Counted from the first letter of the stretch, positions 34,185 through 46,019 are shown. The stretch is 64,000 nt of DNA from Diphasiastrum complanatum (GCA_029204225.1 CM055097.1:28691192-28755191); one strand, 5' to 3'. Made by a program: numbers and translations. Notes: generated by a model from the letters alone, not told the origin.

Positions 34185-34945
34185 TATAGATTGAATCCAA
34201 AGTATTTCTTAGTTCTAAGACTGTAGCAAAGTGTTTATTCCAAAACATTATCACACAATATGGATGTCCCTTAGAATTCCTTAGCAATAGGAGAACCCAT
34301 TTCTTTAATCAGACCATCGAGGCCATGTTGTCATACTTTTCTATTACGCATCGCCAAACCACTTCATATAATCCAAAAGCAAATGGGTTTACAGAGCGGG
34401 CAAACGGAATTTTGTGTAAAATTTTGAATAAAGTAACGGAAACGCATTCTTTTGATTGGAATCAAAAGTTACCATCTGTCTTATGGGCATATAGAACTAT
34501 TGAAAAAATCACAACTAGACAAACTCCATACTATCTTGTGTATGGAATGCATCCCATATTACCAATAGAATTCAAAGTTTCGACGTTTTGCATTAGTAAT
34601 GAAGAGCAAATGGATGAACACGATAGTCTCCGGGAGTGGATGATAGCTTTGACGCAACTGGAGGAGGATCGTCGTCTTTCATTAATCGAGACTGAATGAG
34701 TTCAGAATAAAAGAAAAGAAATTTCAACCAATCTATTAAAAAAAAATAATTAAACGAGAGGACTATGTGCTTCTGTATGATAACAGACACATGTTGTTTC
34801 CTGGGAAATTACGTACCAGATGGATGGGACCTTACAAAGTCATAGAAGTTTTTAACAATGGATCACTTCAGTTAGCTGATCTTGAAGGACATTTACTTGA
34901 TACTTGAGTAAATGGCTCAAGGGTGAAGCACTGCTATGACTAATT
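34185..34945 (+). pseudogene. Ty3/gypsy integrase, C-terminal half
   Basis: Reads LQNIITQYGCP-like text in broken frame, then in the 34325-34699 frame: THRQTTSYNPKANGFTERAN (the E of the DDE core), LPSVLWAYRTIEKITTRQTP and PYYLVYGMHPILPIEF, the hallmark of gypsy integrase. After a stop, another frame gives LFPGKLRTRWMGPYKVIEVF, the C-terminal GPY/F module. The N-terminal finger and the first catalytic Asp are missing; it abuts copia C abruptly. Confidence 0.92.
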
Positions 34946-35900
34946 TCCGATACTATTCACATTTTATCCAGTTTTTAGACAACCCGTCATCTTTGGTCCA
35001 ATAATTTCCACCGAAGTTTGCAAAATTTGTGACACTTGCACCTTCTCATTCTTCGCTCGTATGTTGTAATGAAATTTGCGACACTGTTCACATTTCATCC
35101 GTCTTTTTTGTCAATCCTTCACCTTCGGAAAATTTGCGGAAAAAACTACACCTTCGCTACATTTGTATTTTCATTGTATTTTTTGCAAAAAACCCAACGC
35201 CTTCGCTTCATCATTGTCACTATACTCCTTGCAAAAAAAGCGACACCATTTTGATTATGGTATGTTAAGTAGATCCACCATTTTCGGGAACACGGAAATT
35301 GCGACACTACAACCTTCGCATTTTTCAGGATTTGCCTTTGTTCCATCTTTGACCTTCGGAAAATTTGCGAAATAATATTTCGCTAGCATGTTCCATATTA
35401 TTTTGTTACGTACCTTTGTTTTCATCATGTTTCCATGACAACAGCACATTGGAAATATGCAAAAAACCCAACACCTTCGTATTTTTTGCTGGTACCTTTT
35501 TTTTGCCATATATTTTAACAAAGAAAACGATAGTCTTCGCTACCAATATCATATACATTGTTTCCTAGATTGTGTATATTATTTATTTTTGTAGTTCAAT
35601 ACTTATAAATATCAAGCTGAACTTTTGCGAACTGAGCGCAGCATTTGTGTATTTTGTTTATTTTTCATTTATTTATTTATTTTTGTTTTTTAGGGCTAAA
35701 TACTTTATTGTTGAGTCTGTACATTCAAAACGAAAAATACGCTTTCATTAAATATTTGTCTAATTCGCCGATATATCATCAATATACCAAAAACCTCAAA
35801 CACTTCTATTTTTTTGCCACCTCTTTTCCATCACTCTCGCTCTCTGATTCCGTGATTTTTTACGATCAAGCTCTCTTCCACCATCGCTAGTTTACCATTA
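34946..35900 (+). mobile_element. Non-coding 3' region of the gypsy relic, TTCGC-rich
   Basis: About 600 bp (34960-35570) repeat short words such as accttcgc, aaaatttgcg and ttgcaaaaaa many times, a biased composition unlike the flanks. Small ORFs in it are by-products of the bias. It sits between gypsy integrase and a gypsy-type extra ORF, so it is probably retroelement non-coding sequence. No LTR edge was identified. Confidence 0.4.
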
Positions 35901-35908
35901 CGAGTGTC

Positions 35909-37340
35909 ATGGCGATTGTGTTCAAAACACACCCAAATTCAGTCTTACCGGTTTTACAACTATTAGCTATACGAGCATGGATTGAAGGACTTCTTCAATT
36001 CGATCCATCAGTAATCCTTACGGATGTGTGCCATGAGCTGATCCGAAATCTGAACAAGACAGAGGAGGGACATATTTCCACCATTGTCTGAAATCAAGAG
36101 ATCATTATTACAGAAGAATTTTACTGTTGTGCCTTAGGTTTGCCTATGGATGGCAATATGCCTGTCACTAAGCCCGACTTCATCATTGAAAGCGGAGTTT
36201 TTTTAGGAAGAAGCTTATCTCGAGAAAAGGGGATATAAACTCTCTTATATCAAAGACCCCAATCTCAAAAGCTTTGCACGATTTGCTCTTGCTTCCATAT
36301 TCTTACCGAAGCAAGAGTATACCATTTCTAATACAAATATGGGAGACCTGCTGAGAGCCCTGAACGGAGAGCCCATTGCCTTCAGACAGATTGCTTTTAA
36401 GCAATTCTATAAATTAGTAGAGATTAATCATTTTTCCAGACTTGGTTTGCAGTTCGGTATTCTATGTATGCATGCCAGTGTGTTAACTGTTTGGAAGATA
36501 TCAAAATTGCACCGGTGCTGCCAGAGTTAGCCCCTTCAATTGAGACTGATTCACAAATGAGAGCATCAAAGGCAACCACCACAGAGATGACATCATCATC
36601 ATCAAGCCAACACCAAGGGAGCTCGGTGAGGATGTCCTCTCCGTCATCATAATATAAGCCACTTTTCAGTGCATAAAGGAGTTGAGAAGCCGAAGAAGAA
36701 GCAGAAATTATTGCTGAGCAGGAGAAGAATCAAAAAGATATCCAGCAGGAGCCATCAAAAGAAGAAGAACAAATTTTTGATATTCAGTAGGAAAGTGAAA
36801 GTGATGTCGAGGCACCAATTCCTGACGAAGAATTATATTTGAAGACTTTTGGTACATTGCTGTTAGATACACAGACAGCCATTCAACATTTTGTCAACAT
36901 AGAGAAAGTCTCAAGGAAGTTTGGATCAAAGTATGATTCCATTCGAACAGACCTAATCCTGAAGAATGCAGAGTTGGAAGAGATCACGGCTGAACTAACA
37001 CACAAGAGTAAGAGCTTGAAGCAGCTCAAGCGGAACTGATCAAGAAAGATATAGCCCTCGAAGAAGCAAAAGCTAGACATGATGCTACACTGGAGGTACT
37101 TGAAGCAATTCAGGAGCATTCCAATGCTTTTGAAAATGAAAATCTATTGCTCAAGTAGTAGATCCAGACCTTGTAGGCTACTTTGCAGGAAGAAAGACAT
37201 GTGCAAGCTACTTTGCAAAGTAGTAACAAGGAGCTGAGTGACAAACTCAGCAATGCCATTATTGACAAGGAGACTGAAGCAAATCAAAGGCAGCTCTAGG
37301 ACTCTGTTGCCCAGCTACAGAATTCTGCAGACATGCTAAG
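35909..37340 (+). pseudogene. Gypsy-associated extra ORF (ORF1/aORF type), degenerate, with coiled coil
   Basis: The first part (35909-36091) reads LAIRAWIEGLLQFDPSVILT and DVCHELIRNLNKTEEGHIST. Later frames give IITEEFYCCALGLPMD, an acidic/Ser-rich linker (36540-36660) and a heptad-rich segment (36840-37340; LILKNAELEEITAELTHKSK, TLEVLEAIQEHSNAFENEN) that would form a coiled coil. Such helix-rich proteins with a long coiled coil are known from Athila/Tat-type gypsy elements, where they are called Gag-like or additional ORFs; assignment here is by overall look. At least six stops or frameshifts interrupt it. Confidence 0.5.
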
Positions 37341-37384
37341 GAAAGGCAACCAAATTTATGGCACTAGTTACTACAGCGCAAAAT

Positions 37385-37665
37385 TGGTTTTCAACCTATC
37401 AGCTGAAGAAAAAACCACTTGGGAAGCATCACGCACTGTAAACCACGAAAGTTGCTGGAAGATCCATTTCTCTTACTGAGCAAAGTCAAGATGGGAAAGA
37501 GAGAAAGGGTTCGGGACTACATTGAACGGGTCAAACATCTGAGATCCAAATGCAAAACAACACTAACTCTCGATCATGCGGTTCCTTGTGGGATTGCCAC
37601 AAAGTATCAGAAGAGAACTCAAATGACGAGAGTGTTAGGCCAACTTTGGGCCATTACAATCTAAT
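37385..37665 (+). pseudogene. Gypsy Gag fragment
   Basis: The 37419-37664 frame includes KVKMGKRERVRDYIERVKHL, similar to the Gag motif R-E-S-V-x-x-Y-I-x-R-F/C seen in the gypsy Gag at 42.9 kb (EESVRSYIECFKLL). Only about 50 codons are family-like. Confidence 0.5.
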
Positions 37666-38395
37666 TAAAATTGTAAAGTTGATTGAAGTATAATTGTAAC
37701 AGATGTAAGATTATGGGTTAATTGTGGAAATGTATTTACATGGTTAGGTAGATAGGTTGGGAAAAGTCGCTTTAGGATTATTGATATTACGAAGTTGGAA
37801 TAGGTAGGCTAGTCATGGTAAGTCATATTCATGAGGAAGCTGAATGGGCCGTAAGCAACCGCAAGATTGATTATTGCAGTCTTTATGCGACTCTTACGAG
37901 AAGTGAACCGATCATTTGTGGTCGTAACGGAGTTCGTGCGATACCAAATTGTGGTATCTTAGCATGAGTATAAATAGGGTACTTGGAGCCCGAGATAGGG
38001 ACTCTTGATTTTACGTTGTTCAAACAGTAGTATGATCAGGCGTCGAAGGGTGAGAGCCGAGCTATTGTACATTCAATTATTCAGTTTCCATGTCAAATTG
38101 CAGACAACAAGAGGCCTATTGCCTTGCCTAAGACCTTTTGAGCAATTATGTTGTGGGCACTGTGTACTGTTTCTGTAGTGTGAACTCTTGTAATTGACCT
38201 CTAATCATCGTATGGGATGTGGTTTGAGCATTATTGTCTATTCCTTTTATCTTGCTGTAATTGTGGTATGGTCAATGTACTATGATAATTCCTCTTGTTT
38301 GAATTGTGGCAGTGTGGTAGGATATTTTGATGATGTGGAATGTAACTGGGTTAAGTAGATCTTTAGTACTTTGTGAATGTTTTTGATTCAGGTTT
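37634..38395 (+). mobile_element. LTR-like segment with TATA box
   Basis: Starts with TGTTAGGCC near 37634 at the end of the Gag fragment and has a clear TATA box (tataaatag, 37969-37977). Eleven bases before the box is a perfect 7-bp hairpin (gatacca/tggtatc, 37940-37958). No partner LTR or target duplication was found, so the boundaries are provisional. Confidence 0.4.
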
Positions 38396-39118
38396 ATGTT
38401 ACATTGTATTAAATTGCCATGGTTTTCATTCATGTTGATGACGGAGGAGCTTGAAGAGGATTTACACCTAACGAGCTTGTTTTCGGACTACATACCGGTG
38501 GGAGAAGCCCATTTGTCTACTGTGATCAATTTATTTGCTACTGAAGCGATTGAAGTTTCTCAAATTGAATCAGATAAAATGAACATGCATTAGCAGAAGA
38601 TGCGAACATAGAGCAATATCCGTGAAGTTTCTCAGAGACTATTGAGGAATCTAGGACCTTGAAGGAGGGACCCACACGATTGCATCCTACTCAGGTTTCC
38701 AGAGAAAAGCTAATCAAAATTAATTCGGGGATAGAAGAACAACCAAATATGTGTCTATTGGAGCTAACAATGACCCATAATTCATTACGCGTGCAACATA
38801 GTTGTTCCAAAAGTACAAAGCTATTTTCTCATGGTCCTACGACGAATTGTAGGTGTGCCGATGGAAATCTATCAGCACACCATCGATGTCACCATTGATG
38901 TGCGACATATTCATCAACAACATTATAGGATGAACCCCAAGCATGCAGAACAAGTCCGAGCTGAAATTCAGAAACTCGTAAAGATTGGTTTTATATATGC
39001 TATTGACTACACATCGTGGTTGAGTCCAATCATGATTGTACCAAAGAAAAACGGTAATTTATGAGTTTGCGTAAATTACCGTAAACTAAATTTATTCACA
39101 CCAGAAAAGATTGTTTAA
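38396..39118 (+). pseudogene. Ty3/gypsy reverse transcriptase N-terminus
   Basis: The segment 38870-39110 reads HQQHYRMNPKHAEQVRAEIQ, KLVKIGFIYAIDYTSWLSPI and MIVPKKNGNL, the start of the gypsy RT palm domain (usual form: S-x-W-x-S-P-x-V-x-V-x-K-K-x-G). A TGA follows, then VCVNYRKLN in frame. Upstream text (38440-38870) is the less conserved protease-RT linker with frame breaks. Homology is cut at about 39118 by the inverted LTR fragment. Confidence 0.88.
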
Positions 39119-39339
39119 GTTGGAGCACATAGAACATGCATGAATCATTCACCATTCAACATACACATCTGAAGACAACTTGTGATGAAAAAACTAAGTA
39201 AAAAGTGGCTTGCTCTGGGCAGAGAGAGAACACAAGTGGTAGCTCTCGGGTAGAGAGAGTGTATGTGGAAATTCTATGTGTAGAATTTAAAAATCTCTCC
39301 AAAAAACTAAGTATAAAGTCACTCTCTAATAGTGACTCG
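39119..39339 (-). mobile_element. LTR family A fragment, inverted
   Basis: Reverse complement of about 41967-42212 (words agcacatagaa, atgcatgaatc, ggtagctctcgggtagagag, aaaaaactaagtataaagtc). It is interrupted at both sides: by gypsy RT on the left and by the - strand copia B LTR on the right. Confidence 0.85.
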
Positions 39340-39657
39340 TGTGAAGAATTTGGGACCAATTAAGATCCAAATCCATAACCTGAGCTTTGGTTAGAAATAG
39401 ATCAACTCTACCAATCTTGCCAATGTGGAAAAAACAACATCTACTCAATGAAAGAGATGCAAACTCATTAAGAACCTGATCAAACATCAAACATAAGATA
39501 TGGAGAAGTTGATGTCTATACAAAAATAGTAATCTACTTTATTTCACACACGTGGATCCAAAAATAGCATAAAATAAGCATTCTACAAACAAGATTGCAA
39601 GATATCATATAGTGCACCAATGGATAGACGAACCCAAGAGAAATCATGTATAAGCAT

Positions 39658-39716
<59 letters not shown>

Positions 39717-40016
39717 CTCTTCCCATGAGTTATCTCCTTTTATAACAGGTCAAAATCTAATTTCAAACTTGGTTTCCCTCCATAATGAAAAACCCTACTA
39801 TTTATGTGACTAGATTCAATGTTTATACTACTCAAATTTAAATCCACTAAAACTCGTGTATTACACTTTCCCACACTTTCAAAAAGTATTTATTCGAATG
39901 ACTTTAGACTAATATAACTTTGAAAATACAAACTCTGAGTCTAATATGAAAATTGGCCTCAATTGCCAAATATACAAATTTGACCAAAATAGCAAAACTA
40001 GTTGAAATTTCTCACA
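39340..40016 (-). mobile_element. 3' LTR of copia element B (- strand)
   Basis: Same family as the solo LTR at 48706-49254: in reverse orientation both share gtggatcca, tatagtgcaccaatggata, ccttttataacaggt, actttcaaaaagtatttatt and the ends tgtgaa../..ctcaca. Compared with the solo LTR it has about 100 extra bases near 39410-39530 and an expanded GA tract. In the - direction it is preceded by a purine-rich tract (gagagtgag, 40025-40017), as a 3' LTR should be. Confidence 0.82.
39660..39713. repeat. (AG)27 microsatellite inside the copia B LTR
   Basis: 54 bp of AG dinucleotides at a position where the related solo LTR at 48.7 kb has only a short CT-rich stretch (- strand equivalent), so the expansion happened after the LTR copies separated. 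Confidence 0.95.
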
Positions 40017-41640
40017 CTCACTCTCAACTAGTTTTAGCATAGACTTTGAGAACACTCCACGTAAAGTCCTATGCTTCATGAGAAATTCATTTCCCAATGC
40101 TTTAAAGTAGCATCAATAATTGATATAGAGAATAGTGTCCACTTTGGATGTTTCACTATCTCTTACATCAATTTTACACATCTAGATGTACATAGAACAT
40201 GAAGAACCAAATAGAATGTAAATGAGATGATTCCTCCATGCTATAAACTTTGAAATCTCTAGAAAATTACAACAATCAAACAATAAATGTGGGTGATAGC
40301 CATTTTCTTGCTTGTATCCTCCCTCTCTGTCCTTTCTTGATATGTCTCCACCATAAAATTCCATGAATGAGCCTCCATCTCCATCTTGCCACAAGATATC
40401 ATTAACACTTGATGACTTGTCCATGAATGAGTGACATAATGAACCTCCAATAGATTAATTTCCATCAGCAAAATCAGCCAAGAATGCTAGCACAACTCCA
40501 ACATCAAAATGATACTCACCAATGTAGCTAGTTTGACCATATCTTGACAATTTCCACACATTCACTTGAAATTGCTCAAACATGAGATAGAACAAGTATA
40601 GTAAACTTGAACCACACTTATTGCTACTCCTTTGACCTTACTTGACTCTTCAATAACCTGCAAAAATAGATCCAAAGTATCTTTGCTGATTGACTCTCCT
40701 TTGATGCTCTTGACTAGCTTCAAATTGCCAACTTCCCTTTTGCCTTGTTGAAGCCCTTTGAGATCAACCTCTTGATCATCAACTTGAACATCAAAATCAT
40801 TGTGAAAACTTGTTTTCTGGATCCATTACTTGATTTTCCAGCATGATATCCAATATCTACTTGCATATCATCATCTACACAAGAAGATTCATCAAAAGAG
40901 GTTAGGAAATCAAAGTGTGTACCTCCAACAACTTGCTTATCTTTCTCATCATATGTGAGCCTTGAAGGCATTTGTCTTTCCCTTGATGTTATCCTTGGCT
41001 TTTGACTTGATGAAGGTCCATCATCATCACCATATAAAGTAGGATCCTTTACATCAACATCAAGAATGTTAGATCCATGCACAACATCATCACTTGAAGA
41101 TACCTTTGGAATATTCCCCTCATCAACAATGACATCTCTACCAATAATCACCTTATTAGTAGAAGGAATGTAAACCTTGTAGGCTTTACTCACCTCACTA
41201 TATCCAACAAATATACCTTTCCTTGAAGATGGATCATCTTTTGTCCTATCATCAAGAGCTATATTGACATAGCAAGTACATCCAAAAGTTTTAAGAAACC
41301 TGACACTAAGCCTCCTCTTGAATAGCATCTCAAAAGGTGTTCTTCCATCCAATATAGCACTCGGCCACCTATTGCATAGAAAGTTAGCACACAACAAAGT
41401 TTGATCCCAATATGGTTCTGGAAGATTAGCGCCTAACCTCATGGCTTTGGCACTTTCACATAAAGTTCTATTCTTCCTCTCTGCCACTCCATTTTGTTGT
41501 GGTGTCCTTGGAGTTGTGTACTCCCTCTTGATTCCATGCTCATCACAAAAAGTCTTAAACTTGGTAGACGCTATCCATTCAATCAATGCAAATTCAAATA
41601 GAATGCATTTAAAACTCGTACTCGAATAGATGTAGTTGTG
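40017..41640 (-). pseudogene. Copia element B internal region with integrase C-terminal half
   Basis: The - strand frame 41586-40720 (288 codons, open) begins inside the integrase core: TPQQNGVAERKNRTLCESAK holds the catalytic Glu, then LDGRTPFEMLFKRRLSVRFL, FGCTCYV and GIFVGYSEVSKAYKVYIP, all typical of copia. The C-terminal part is an acidic Ser/Asp linker before RT. RT and most of RNase H are missing; between 40700 and the LTR only a short tail (GNEFLMKHRTLRGVFSKSML, 40097-40038) looks coding. No 5' LTR or Gag of this element is present to the right, where a + strand family A LTR begins near 41631. Confidence 0.88.
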
Positions 41641-42325
41641 AAAACTAGTAAAAGTTATCTATCATGAGTTTTGGGAGTCCTTTGACTTTTCCACCCCTTG
41701 TACACATGTTGGTAGGTGATTAGCCCACAAATAGCTTTTTATGTAGCTCAAGGTAGTGTAGGTTTTTGACACTTGTCTTGATGGTAGAGGGCTAGTGACA
41801 TTTTATTATGTGTTGTCATGTTGTCATGTGACTAATCAAAAGAGAGAGATCCATAGAATTGGTCCAATCATGTGTAAGAGAGGCCAAGTCACTACACGAA
41901 TCAAATTTAGAGGTGATTTGTAAGAGTTTCAATCATATTGCTTGTTGACTACACCTCTTGGAGCTCGAGTCACTATTAGACAGTGAGAGAGAGTGATTTC
42001 ATACTTAGTTTTTTGGAGAGATTTTGAGATTGTACACATGATAGAATTTTTGCATACACCCTCTCTCTACCCGAGAGCTACCAATTGTATTCTCTCTCTA
42101 CCCAAGATCAAGCCACTTTTTTACTTAGTTTTTTTCATCACAAGTTGCCTTCAAATGTGTACGTTGAATGGTGAACGATTCATGCATATTCTATGTGCTC
42201 TTGCCTAAAAAATTTGAAGATAGATTGTAGAATCAATCAAGTGCAAGACCTTTGTGCAATCACACACACCTTAGGAGATCATTCACATTGTTTGAGATGT
42301 CCTCACACATGTGAAAAGTACACAT
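41631..42325 (+). mobile_element. LTR family A, complete or nearly complete copy
   Basis: Ends in CA at 42325 before a primer binding site and shares the 3' half with the LTR at 5.9-6.2 kb. A TGTAGTTGTG start at 41631 would make it 695 bp; this start is inferred from the TG and from where - strand integrase homology stops. Confidence 0.65.
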
Positions 42326-42680
42326 GGTATCAGAGCCTACCTAAGGTTTGAATGCATGCATCATGATGAGTTGTTTGGCTCGAAATATTGATTTTGTGAG
42401 TGTAGTTGAATCTCTGTAGCTATCAAGGGGATTTTTGGATCAAGAGGGATCTAAATCACATTGTTTAGATCCATGCTGGGTAATGTACAAAATTCATTGC
42501 TCAAACACATGTGAGATTAGTGAACTTCGACTTATTGGTGTATCTCCAAGGTTGATCCAAAATTGGTGTATGATAGCTTGATAGAAAGCTAGTGAAGTCT
42601 TTTGTGTTGCAATTTGTTTCAACTCAATTGGATGTGTCTTGTGAAAGTTATAGCCATTTGAAGTGAGGTGAGTCAAAGTA
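42326..42680 (+). mobile_element. Primer binding site and leader of a family A copia element
   Basis: TGGTATCAGAGC at 42326-42337. The following leader shares words with the copia A leader at 6.3-6.5 kb (aggNttgatccaaa, tatagcttg, gattgatccaaatt-like), so this is the 5' end of a second family A element. At about 42680 the sequence changes to gypsy Gag. Confidence 0.7.
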
Positions 42681-42681
42681 C

Positions 42682-43540
42682 AATGGAGAATCTGACCTAT
42701 TTAGATTTCTTCAAGACTTTGATAATGCATGTCGCTTCTACGAGGACACTTTTGAAAATGACTTAGACTATTTCCTATGGTCCTCGATGGAACTGCCAAA
42801 GAGTGGTATCTCAACCTAGAAGCTCCTGATCTCATTTCTTGGAATACCCTCAAAGACACTATTATCAAGTGTTTTAAACCATCCAAACCGACTCTAAGCC
42901 CATTCATACAAATCACACACATCAAGATGTGTCACGAAGAATCTGTTAGAAGCTACATTGAGTGTTTCAAACTTCTCAAGGTAGAATGTGTTGATGAAAA
43001 GATCACCGAACGTATGGCCATCAAATTGTTCTTGGTTGGACTCCCTAAAAGTATCCGCCGAGAACTAAAACCAGTTGACCTTATGATCAGCTTAAGAATG
43101 TAATGACTGATGCCATTCACGAAGAAGACGAGGGGTCTGATGAGGACTTTGATAACTGTGAAAAGAAATCTAAGAATCTTGAAAGTCTTAATCCTCCGAA
43201 GCTTGAGGATACCGCTCAATCTTTAGAAATCCTACATCAAATGGAAACTTGGCAGAAAGCTCAACAAACTCACATCGACAAACTAACTATTGATTTCCAG
43301 AGAGCTATGAAAGATATTGCTGACAAATCATTTCCAACAAGAGAAAATATATGGTGTTCCAACTGTTCGTAGAATCACACTGCTAATGAGTGCCCCCAAC
43401 TGAAAACCCATCTTTCGGTAGCACCCAGACCCATGTATCAACAACACCACCCTTTCAATCCACAATAATGCATATGCATCAACCAGGAGTCTATCAACCA
43501 TGACCAAGTGCCCCAATAAGTTTCAACCATGCCAACAGTT
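42682..43540 (+). pseudogene. Ty3/gypsy Gag with zinc knuckle, frame-shifted
   Basis: Begins in one frame with QYNGESDLFRFLQDFDNACR, then continues in the 42777-43103 frame with LDGTAKEWYLNLEAPDLISW, NTLKDTIIKCFKPSKPTL and EESVRSYIECFKLL: the gypsy Gag domain. The 43103-43372 frame has an acidic linker and a heptad-like part (QMETWQKAQQTHIDKLTIDF), then CSNC, a TAG stop and NHTANEC, a knuckle of Cys-His-Cys type broken by the stop. The Gag would package genomic RNA; this copy is dead. Confidence 0.88.
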
Positions 43541-43706
43541 TGTCGTTAATCAACTCGTTCTACAATGAGCTGTCCATTTCAAGATCTAATTTTCTAGCTT
43601 AGAAAGTTAAGACATCACTCATACTCAAGGGCGAAGGTTTATTCCCCTAGGTGGATGGCACAGAAGAGATGCCTACAGCATCAAACAAGGAGCTACGCGA
43701 ATGGAG
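43541..43706. other. Spacer between gypsy Gag and duplicated block
   Basis: Gypsy linker-like sequence present only once. It joins directly to the left edge of the duplicated block at about 43707. Confidence 0.4.
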
Positions 43707-43919
43707 GGAGAAACACAACAAGGCAGTAGCCTGCTATCATCTTTCATCGAAGATAGCCTCACACTTGACCTGGCTACACTCTCCCATCTATCCAACAACT
43801 TATTATGTGGAAGACACTACTCAACCATGATAGTTCTAGTATATTATTTGTATGATCCTAATGCTCAAGTGATTGATCCAAATGTCCTGATCTACGATCC
43901 AAACTAAGATGTGTTTGTA

Positions 43920-44880
43920 ACACAACAATTTCCAGCAATACGCGGGTGTTTTGTCTGTGCAGGTAAACATCCTAGCATTCGTTGCCCATAACAACTTCAT
44001 TTTCCACCAACTTGTGAAAATTGTGGCATTGAACACCATGTTAAGGATTGCCCTTCATGATCTAAACCTGCCACTCTTGTCTACTTCATGCAAGTAGAAA
44101 CTCTGCCAGCATGGGTCATGATTCGAGCACAACAACACCAAGCCACTACCATTGCACCCATCAGAACCCAGAAGCACTTCATACCCCTGAGTGAAGGTTC
44201 TATGTCCATTGTATACCCTCAACCATCCGAAGAAATTAGCCTGCATCACAAATACCATCAGCAGATTCAAAATCTAGACCAACACTCTTCCACCTCCCAT
44301 AGAGTGCCCCACACATCTTTCGAGAATAAAACTCTAGGGAGATCTGTTACAAGCCAACATCACACTTCCCTTCCACGTTTTATGGAAGCATGCGGGTCAA
44401 TGAAAACAACAATTCCAATCCACTGAAACCACCACCCTTGACGAGCTTCCTGAAATGCCATTACACCTAACCAATCCACTCAGTGAAAGGGGCAATATCA
44501 AGATTCCAGCAACTGATCGCCAATCCTGAGAAGTATTAGTTGTGTTAGATGGTGGCTCAGGTGTCAATATCATCTCCACGTCTCTCATGCTGGAGTGGAA
44601 CTTGAAAGACAAACTCACCAAATTTACTTGTCAGCTTAGGATGGCCGATCAAAGTGTCGTCCGAATTACAAATTTTCTTCCACAAATTATGATTAAATTG
44701 GGAGGCCTAAAATTCACCATAGACCTGGTTGTATTTGATATTCCTGGTAACGCCTATTCTTATGAGTTACTGCTTGGTTGACCATGGCTCACCAATGCAA
44801 AGGTCGTTCAAGACTGGAGCAAAGGGTAGTCACTTTTGGTAATAGAGAGAGCTCCGTTACCATTGCTTCATCTGGAAAAC
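43920..44880 (+). pseudogene. Gypsy Gag knuckles and protease (block D, copy 1)
   Basis: Two CCHC-type knuckles: CFVCAGKHPSIRCP (about 43951) and CENCGIEHHVKDCP (about 44016), separated by a stop. A His/Gln-rich linker follows (44088-44426). The protease frame (44542-44781) reads LDGGSGVNIISTSLMLEWNL, where the usual D-T-G-A active site is D-G-G-S-G as in one plant gypsy group, then IMIKLGGLKFTIDLVVFDIP and YELLLG before a TGA in place of Arg (LGRPWL). Stops show it is inactive. Confidence 0.85.
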
Positions 44881-44984
44881 TCAAACCAGTTCATGAGATT
44901 GCTTTAGCTCATACACCTATCCCATAATCTCCCAAATCTCCATCAATGCAATTAAAGGGCAAAGCGAGCATTCTCAACAATTGA

Positions 44985-45463
44985 TAGGATGTAGGTAGAG
45001 ACTTCATGAAGTACATTAGCTATTGTGGTGCTGAGACCTGATGCTCTAGTCCAGATATAGCAAGTTGAGCAAAGATCGTTTTGATCTTCTCAACATGCTG
45101 ATCCAACTAGTTGCCATCCCATCGTAGACTTTGCAACTGGTTGTGTAGGTGCATCACTGATGTAGTAGTCCTCACTTTGTACTTCTACTTTATTTTTTCC
45201 CACACTTCATGGCTGCTCTCATAGTCTTCGACCTACATGAAGATTTCTTCGTGTATGGATGAAACGATGATTGCCATTGCGTGCTCATCCTTTCTGATCC
45301 ATTCAGCTCTCCTGGGGTCTCCCTCTGGAGGCTATTGTTCTGTGAGATCGGTCACTGACCAGATTCCTTCACCCTTCAAGAGTGTTTTGATTTTGAACTT
45401 CCAAAATCGATAATTTGCGCCATCAAGATTGATTGCAATCCTTGTCTGAATCGTTGTAGTCAT
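44985..45463 (-). pseudogene. Copia Gag (UBN2 type), - strand (block D, copy 1)
   Basis: Starts at ATG 45463: MTTTIQTRIAINLDGANYRF, WKFKIKTLLKGEGIWSVTD, RKDEHAMAIIVSSIHEEIF, then ESSHEVWEKIK and LDQHVEKIKTIFAQLAISG. This is the Gag N-terminal domain of plant copia elements. Several TAG/TAA stops interrupt it. It ends abruptly where gypsy + strand sequence resumes near 44985, so only the 5' end of the copia element is present. Confidence 0.85.
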
Positions 45464-45496
45464 GTTGTGTTGCCTAGACAATCCGATCTGATACCA

Positions 45497-45805
45497 TGTA
45501 GATTTTCAATTGTTTGGAGACAAGTTTTCTAGCTGCTCTTTCTTGTGCTCCTTTTGCTAGCTTGTGGAATTTTATAGGATCCTAAACAAATGACTACAGA
45601 TCACAGATTTCAACGCATCCAATTAGCAAAAATGACACGACAATCAGAGATGGAAGAACTGAGAGCATTCATATTTTGTACATTCCTTTTGTTTCGAGTG
45701 AGTCAATCAGTGTTGGTGGCCTGTTGCTCCCCTTACAAAAGTCGATATGTTCTGCTCATTAGAAGACTTTCATGCATAGCTGATAATGCTAATAGTATGC
45801 TAACA
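45497..45805 (-). mobile_element. 309-bp copia 5' LTR, - strand (block D, copy 1)
   Basis: Read on the - strand it runs TGTTAGCATAC...ATCTACA and is followed by the primer binding site (complement at 45488-45496, with a substitution in the distal bases) and the Gag start. The same 309 bp recurs at 50553-50861. Confidence 0.75.
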
Positions 45806-46019
45806 CTACTCTTGACTTCTTCACGACTTTTTTTTTTTTTTTTTTCGTTCTATGCTTATCCCATCTGAAAAAATTACAAGATTACTTAGCAACAATTTAC
45901 AAGATATGTTTAATGCTAGTTAGCTACCCTTTGATAACATTGCCTTTGGCGGCTAAGCGTGATAGTACAATACTCCACGCTTGTCGAGCTGCTAACTGCT
46001 AGCTCAACTTGTCCGACTT

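Noticed and set aside
41441-41629. + strand ORF opposite the copia B integrase
   Set aside because: Shadow of the - strand integrase frame, which carries the conserved motifs.
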